A stretch of DNA of 64,000 bases, from the NCBI GenBank assembly GCA_003008705.1, contig PDUO01000030.1, forward strand, positions 526,420 to 590,419, read 5' to 3'. The position numbers and the translations under genes were made by a program. Every line of letters begins with the position of its first letter. Within the stretch, counting starts at the first letter, position 1. Positions 58,029-64,000 of the stretch are shown here, piece by piece. Below the pieces are notes generated by a model. That model was given only the letters and a program-made list of their open reading frames with translations. It made no database searches and was not told where the DNA came from. Source of the DNA: Pezicula radicicola. Lineage: Eukaryota; Ascomycota; Leotiomycetes; Helotiales; Dermateaceae.

Positions 58029-58475
58029 TACAAAGTTCCCAAGTCAGATTACTAATCACATTACTTCTCATTCATCCGTCCAAGTCTCCCCTATTTAAGC
58101 GAATGCGAACAACCAATCCCACCCCTTGAACCACTAGTATCCTAGTTTACGCCACCTACCTCACCTCACAGCCTAAAACCATACATCCGCGATCAACTTA
58201 TCAAATATACTTTTAATATCCGGAAAATAAAAAGTTTCCGGCCGTAAAGTGCAAATAGTACTAAACAATAGTAAAGTATATATACCTTCAAAAAATACCC
58301 CGAGTTCCAACCCGGAAAAAAATATTTATCTTTCTATCCTTCTAAGAAAGAAAAGGTACCAAGTACAATAATCAAATTCGGATCATAAGAGAGTATTTTT
58401 GTTTGAGTGATAGCCGAAGGCAGCCTTTCAAGATAAGAAAAGTAAACACACCTCAGAGGAACAAGGAAAAAAGCA

Positions 58476-59116
58476 ATGGCCGAATCAACTCAAACACCAA
58501 TATTCCTCGTCGCGAAGATCCTAGGTATCTCAAGTAGTGTTTTCTTATCAGGTCAGTATTTACAATTCAAAATTTCGCTCTCTCCCTTTATCTCTCTACC
58601 TTAACCAAAAACCTAAATTAACAATAACAAAACACAGGTTTCGCATTCTCAGCCTCTTACCTAGCCATCCCTTCCATAGGACTCTCACCCCTCCCCCTCC
58701 GTCTTCAACAATGGCAAATGATATATGACCTTGGGAAATGGATTTCTCCTCCTGTTACTGCTTTTTCGGGTGCGGTTTGGGGATTTATAAGTTATACGAG
58801 TTATGCGAGTTATACTACTACTCGGGATACAAGTGGAGTAGATGATTGGAAATTGTATGCCTTAGCTGGGATGATTACTTTTGCGGTTTTACCGTTTACG
58901 GTGCTTGTTATTGGACCGGTTAATGGGGAGTTGATGAGGAGGGCTGAGAAGGCTAAACTTGCAGTGAAGGGTGGGGTGAAGGAGGAGAGGAAGATGGATG
59001 AGGAAAAGAAGATGGAGACGGAGAGGATTTTGAATAGTTGGAATAATATGACTTATGTTAGGGCTGTTTTGCCGATGGTTGGGGCTTGGGTTGGTTTGTA
59101 TGCTGCTTTGAGATGA
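58476..59116 (+). CDS. DUF1772 (anthrone-oxygenase-like) membrane protein
   Basis: Exons 58476-58551 and 58638-59116 give 184 residues. The start is the ATG in AAGCAATGG. Four hydrophobic segments: FLVAKILGISSSVFLSGFAFSASYLAI, PVTAFSGAVWGFISYTSYASYTT, LYALAGMITFAVLPFTVLVIGPVNGEL and VRAVLPMVGAWVGLYAAL. This spacing and the conserved PFT..V..P.N..L segment define the DUF1772 family. Members include anthrone oxygenases of fungal polyketide pathways and many proteins of unknown role. No biosynthetic cluster surrounds it, so a housekeeping or unknown role is more likely. A GGGAAT microsatellite follows at 59138-59161. Confidence 0.85.
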
Positions 59117-60269
59117 GGGAGGATGAGGTCGGGTATCGGAATGGGAATGGGAATGGGAATGAATGTGTTTGGTGGATGGATGGAGCTTAGAAAGGGGATG
59201 TTTTAGCAACTAAGTTGGATGGAGTAGTTTGTTTTTGAGGTAGTTCGGAGGTTGGGCTTTTCGTTGATGTGGTGTGGTTGTGGATATAGTGATGTATTCG
59301 TCTATTAGTCTTTTCCGTGTAGGTTGAAGGTGAAAGGCTTTATATAGCTGTTTCTAGCTTGTTATCTCCTTGGCAGACGGAAATACTTAAAAGGGCACTA
59401 TGAGTTAGTTCTAGTCTATCTATACCTATAACTAGTAGTCTAGTAATCTTCAAGGCAATCTCGTTTAAGTTGCAGCTCAGAATGAAAGTAGACAGCTCTA
59501 TACTGTAAAGTACAGTACAGCATCGATTCCATGAAGCGAGCAGATTGAACAGAACCGTGGAAAATTCCCGTTGGGGGCATAAATTGTACTATCCTAGACT
59601 AACAAAGGAACCCTAAAAACTCAACCATACCATGATCATAGTTTTCGAACTGTCTTCAAATGAATTCGCTTCGCTGTTCCAGAATTCCTCTTTAGAACCC
59701 GGATCAAAATATTAACTTTTAGCGAGAGTTCTATGGGAATAATTACCTAGCAATACAACTCTATTTTCGGCCTTTCTAGATACATAATCGGAACTTATAC
59801 TTCTCGTGGCTAAAAATTGTAAAATCAAGTTATGCGCAAAAAAAGGACGTGTAGTTGTGGGTGAGGTCAAGATAAGGTGCGATGCAAACCGATCTAGTTG
59901 GCTTAGCTCCTCGTTAACCGCCTTACTTCTCGCACTAACCCACAGATGTAACTCAATAATTTATCCAATGCCAAAATTATTCAACTTCGTAGAATTATCT
60001 CCTTCTACTTCTTGGATGGCTCCTATACTCCGTACTAATAGCAAAATATCATATTATACACTCTTTACCCGCAAGACTTGGACATATGAAATGCTCTACG
60101 GACGTACAAATTGTCACCTTTGTAAACAAGAAACACATTTGATTTTTTTCTCTCTGTTCAATGATGCTGTACACTAAAAACAATAGTTCTGAATAGCCAC
60201 ATGATAGTGCCTTCCTTTTCAAGACTAATGGTTGTTATATCAACGCTCAATGATTCTAGGCCTTCCTTC
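59117..60269. other. Intergenic region, nothing recognised
   Basis: Contains the GGGAAT microsatellite at 59138-59161 and an open stretch at 59806-60177 that lacks an ATG and any known motif. Confidence 0.5.
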
Positions 60270-61990
60270 AACTCACTTTGTTGCATATCTGATACTCGGC
60301 ACACAAAACGAACAAAAGCTTCTCTTTGAGGGAAATATCCAAAGCCCTAAAGCTAGCCCTTGGCAAAAGTTGACATTGTGATAACTGATGGTGATAGCAT
60401 CAACGCTTAATGATTCTAGACCTCCCACGTACTGATTTTGTTGCATATCTGAATCTCGGCACACAAACTGAACTACACTTTCAGATTTTAAGAAATTAAG
60501 AAATGGCACAAAGGGTCAAAACTACCCCTCACGCTTGCCTAATGAAGAATTTAAAGTCATGACATCTTTTCATTGCATGGTTGGCTCTCAACACACATAG
60601 TAAACGACATCTCATAAGAAACTGGGAAATGGCATGGCATGGAAGTTCTTTATTTTATTGTAGACAATTTCAAGTTTTATCAAGAACAATGATTTCAGAG
60701 TTTCAACCAGATTCTAGACTGTTGCGGTGGAAACTAATTCTCATCACCAAAAGAAGTGTTGTTGCATGTCTGCTTCTCGGCACACAAAGTAATCAACATT
60801 TGAGAAATTGGAAAAAGGAAATGGCACAAAGGCTGAGACTCGGTCTTAGTAAATGACTAGAGGAGGCCAAAGAAAAGCTGTAATTCTGTTGCACGTCTCA
60901 CTCTCGGCACACAAATTACTATCTCTTGATATACATAATTTTGTGAGTGAAGACTTTAAGCCAAATCCTTTTGTCAAAGTACTAGCCTCGGTACACGAAC
61001 TACACAACACTTGCTGTTTTTGAGAAATTGAAAATGGTACAAACGGTCGAAACTAAACCTTTACTAAAGGAAGTAATCTGCTTTGTTGCATATCTGAATC
61101 TCGGCACACAAATACAATTTCACAATATAAATATTTGTAGATGGTAACTTAGAGCTAAATCTTTCTCTCAGCGTACTAAATCTCGTATACAAAGTAAACA
61201 GAAATTGGGAATAATACAGAGTCTTAAAGCTAACTCTCAGAGAAGGAAGGAGAATTGAAACTTATCATTTTATTGTACGTCTAACTCTTAGCACACAAAT
61301 CCGTATTTTGTAATGTAAAATAATTCCTGGTTGTGATTTCAAGCCAAGTCTATTTGATAAAGCACTAACTCTCGGTAGTACACAAAGTAAACAACATTCT
61401 TTACCTCTAGGAAATATAAATGGCACAAAGGCTCGAAACTAACCCCTTAGTAAAGGAAGAAATTAGTTCTGTTATATGTCTGACTCTCGGCACACAAGCT
61501 GCCATTTCTCAATAATTAGATTTGGTAGGTTGTGGTTTTAAGTCAAATATTTTCTATAAAGTACTAGGTAAGTCTCAATACACCAAGTCAACAACAACCC
61601 CTACTTTTAGCAAGTTAGAAACCTAAGTCTTACAAAAAGATGTAAAGTTAAAACTGCCAGTCAGATTTGTTGCACGTCTGAGTCTCGGCATACAAATCTC
61701 TATTTTAGAAATTGTTTGAATTGTTCCTCTAGAACTTTGAAAATGAAGCGAGTTACTAGTTGTTAGTGCATCCGAAGTAAACAACCATTTCTGCTTTTAC
61801 GAAATTAGAAATGGTACAGTACTCAGGCTTAAAACTAACTTTTAGAAAGGGTACTAAGTCAAATCTATTAGCTTTGTTGCATATCTGAATCTCGGCACAC
61901 ACATCTCCATTTCAAAAATTGTTTGAATTATTTCTCTGTAATTTTGAATTACTAAGTCTCGGCACACTAAGTGAATTCCCACAACAGAGA
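60270..61990. repeat. Degenerate satellite, ~190-bp period
   Basis: A conserved core TTGCATATCTGAATCTCGGC followed by ACACAAA recurs, for example at 60281, 60441, 60761, 61086 and 61876. Weaker half-unit copies with CTCGGNACACAAA lie between. The spacers share blocks such as AGAAATTGGAAATGGCACAAAGG and GAAACTAACCCTTAGTAAAGGAAG. The spacing is irregular (130-190 bp) and copies are diverged, so it is an old tandem amplification. No open reading frame runs through it. Confidence 0.8.
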
Positions 61991-62165
61991 ATATATGTTC
62001 ATCTAGTATTCGAATTAAAAACGACACTATGGCTGCATTTTTAAACGCAAGGAATTTTATTTATTATATCCCAATACTAAAACATTGCAAAGCTGCAAAC
62101 TGCAAAGGCAGATATAAATACCAAAACACTCTAGAGTTCCCGCTTACCTTGTCAACGCCCAAATC

Positions 62166-63460
62166 TCAGGCCCAAATCTCAAAAATCTCCAACACCTGCT
62201 CCTGCTTCCGAATAGGCACAGGATTGGTTTTTAAGAAGATGTCCCTCAAACTACTCTCAGCCAATCCATCAAACATATCCCTTCCACCACCCACCTCGCT
62301 TAGTGACCTCTTCATACCTAACTCTCTAACAGCAACATCAATCAAATCACCCAAACTAGCCTTCCCCTCAACAAGACCCCTCTTCTTGAACTTCTCCTTC
62401 GCAACCTCCATGTCCCAGAGAACATCCCTAACCCTATTCTACCTCTCCCGAATCTCCAGACCACCATATTTAAAATTATAAGCGCAAACAGAAGGAAGCA
62501 AAATACAAGATATCTCGCCGTGACGGACCTTACCAATTGGACCAAGCATATGATCAATTCCATGTAAAGCCCCAGCAAAAACCCGTTTATGAAGCGGAAA
62601 CATAGAACTAGTAACACCCAACTGACAAGCATGTCTAGTCTTCGCATCCCTCTCATTTGCCTTCGTTTTCAACAACCCAGGACCAAGTTCTTTCAAGCCT
62701 CGCACAGCCGCTTCGTCGCATTCGGGGTTCTATTTCAAAGAACATGATGCTTTGACACAGTGGTCTACTGCTCGTACTCCTGATTGAAGCCAGATTGATA
62801 GTGGAGTTGCTGTCGCTAAGTCACCGTCTAGGATTATAAGCGAGGGAGAGGCGAGTGGTGATGCGAATTGAATTTTCTCATGTGTTGCATCTATGGTTAC
62901 ACCTAAGTAGTTGGAATACTCGCCAACGCTTAGACTGGTCGGGATAATTGGGACCTTGGACGGAGTGGCTGGGAGTGCCATTGTGGCATCTGTACCGACG
63001 TGAGGAAGTTTTTGGCGATCTGATTCGGTCTCAGCATTGCTTGCTAATCCCTAGTTATTTTTGTTAATACTAGTTTTCTGAGTTTATTTGTATATTTCGA
63101 GACTTACAAAGGAGATTATCTTTGCCGCGTGGCTAAGAGATCCGGCTCCAGGGTAACGATACAATCAGCCTGTGCCTCCCTACATTCATGAATGCACTCA
63201 AGAACTTCGGACATAAAAGCATGAGGTGTAATTCCGATTCTGGACTTGACAAGCTTCTCCCCAAGCGGCTTTTGTAGATTACTTGTATTGGTGGTATTTT
63301 TTGTCAAGGAAGCTGATGCAATGAGATAGACTTTTGATGCTTTGAAAGTTTCATTTACATGCTTGATACAGGTCTCTGTGAAAGGAAGCCCATAACTAAC
63401 TTTGAGTGTTGCTTTGTCTGGGAAGGCTTGTCGGATAGTTTCTTGTGTTGAAGTGGCCAT
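62166..63460 (-). pseudogene. Decayed iron-containing alcohol dehydrogenase (maleylacetate-reductase-like)
   Basis: Exon 63108-63460 starts MATSTQETIRQAF. After ADCIVTL one base is missing (63144-63153), putting the GAGS cofactor loop out of frame. A 57-nt intron (63051-63107) is followed by IPTSLSVGEYSNYLGVT, FASPLASPSLIILDGDLATATPLSIWLQSGVRAVDHCV. TAG codons at 62730-62732 and 62439-62441 interrupt an otherwise single frame that continues through HACQLGVTSSMFPLHKRVFAGALHGIDHMLGPIG (metal-binding His region) to the stop at 62166. The family reduces maleylacetate or oxidises hydroxy acids. Two ambers and one frameshift in an otherwise well-preserved sequence point to recent loss. Confidence 0.8.
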
Positions 63461-64000
63461 TTTGTAATGATCAGGTGGTTTTGATGTTTTTTGGGAAGTG
63501 AGTAATACTCGAGTAAGTTGAGCTGATGAATTGAGGAAGTGGAACTAAACAGAGAGATTTCGAAATACTTACACCTGTTGAAGTGAAACTATGATGTACT
63601 TACTTGATATGTAAATCGATGAATTTGGCGTGTGGCTTATGATGATTGACTAACGTAAATCTTGGATCGTAATCGGCTCTCTAGATCAAAGGTCCGATTA
63701 TCGGTTCCGCAAATCGGACACCCAAACACTTCCCATGTAATAAGCAATTGTCTTCTTATTCTTCATTAAATCCATATTTTGGACTATTTTTTGTCTCTGC
63801 CTCCTGTCCGAATTGATTCATAAGAGACTACTTGATTAGGGTAACTAAGCTACTCAAGTGCACCTTTTGACTGAAACAGATAACTATTCAAAATGGTCCC
63901 TAATTAACCAATTAGTACGGTACTACTAAAACTCATGGACCTATTGTTGAGTTTCTACGGCTTTGCTCAACTATGAATTAAGTTGAGAAGACCAAGTGAC
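63461..64000. other. Right flank with a repeat island
   Basis: Promoter side of the decayed dehydrogenase. At about 63825-63875 there is a short copy of the degenerate repeat (ACTTGATTAGGGTAACTAAGC...CTCAAGTG). No gene was seen. Confidence 0.5.

Noticed and set aside
59806..60177. 123-codon frame before the satellite
   Set aside because: Lacks an ATG at its start, and its composition is not coding-like.

Overview
This is filamentous ascomycete DNA, most likely Leotiomycetes. The genes carry many short (47-60 nt) GT-AG introns with CTAAC-like branch sites. The families are typically fungal: Fig1, HET, AIM9-like kinase, fungal CorA, AMSH/sst2, mitochondrial TFB/Mtf1 and DUF1772. There is a dispersed 5S rRNA gene, and the relics carry C-to-T/G-to-A amber mutations of the kind left by repeat-induced point mutation (RIP). 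Gene models below were joined by hand from reading frames and splice signals; every multi-exon model given with exon ranges closes in phase.

1-13.3 kb: a Fig1-type membrane protein; then a decayed zinc finger/GTPase/patatin gene cut in two by an inversion. Its 5' half is at 3.6-4.85 kb on the plus strand. Its 3' half is at 10.1-7.4 kb on the minus strand. An intact AIM9-like kinase gene lies inside the inverted piece and a 5S rRNA gene sits beside the right breakpoint. A HET-domain gene follows.

14.2-17.7 kb: a CorA-like membrane protein gene whose start codon is separated from its body by an array of 16 tandem introns. All 16 begin with the same donor hexamer and they are separated by 15 spacers of exactly 3 nt. 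The array is in phase 0 on both sides.

18-31.9 kb: transposon relics; a PD-(D/E)XK-like gene interrupted by one in-frame TAG; a 1698-residue CHAT protease-STAND NTPase gene; and, divergent from it, a 316-residue gene that I read as a fungal gasdermin-like candidate. This pair is a plausible protease/pore-former cell-death module. A decayed AAA-ATPase gene follows.

32-49 kb: mostly metabolic and transport genes: a BBE-type FAD oxidase, an aminoglycoside-phosphotransferase-fold protein, a full-length CorA channel with the GMN motif, and a fumarylacetoacetate hydrolase fused to an alpha/beta hydrolase. At 48.8 kb is a tRNA-Pro(AGG) gene with a normal anticodon-loop intron and, after nucleotide 9, a second 53-nt insert with spliceosomal-intron landmarks.

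49.6-64 kb: a conserved divergent pair (AMSH-like deubiquitinase and mitochondrial TFB-like methyltransferase), an ABCA transporter relic, a complete Tc1/mariner element killed by Trp-to-amber changes, a DUF1772 gene, a 1.7-kb degenerate satellite, and an iron-alcohol-dehydrogenase gene decayed by one frameshift and two ambers. HET, patatin, CHAT-STAND and gasdermin-like families together give the left half the look of a fast-evolving self/non-self region.
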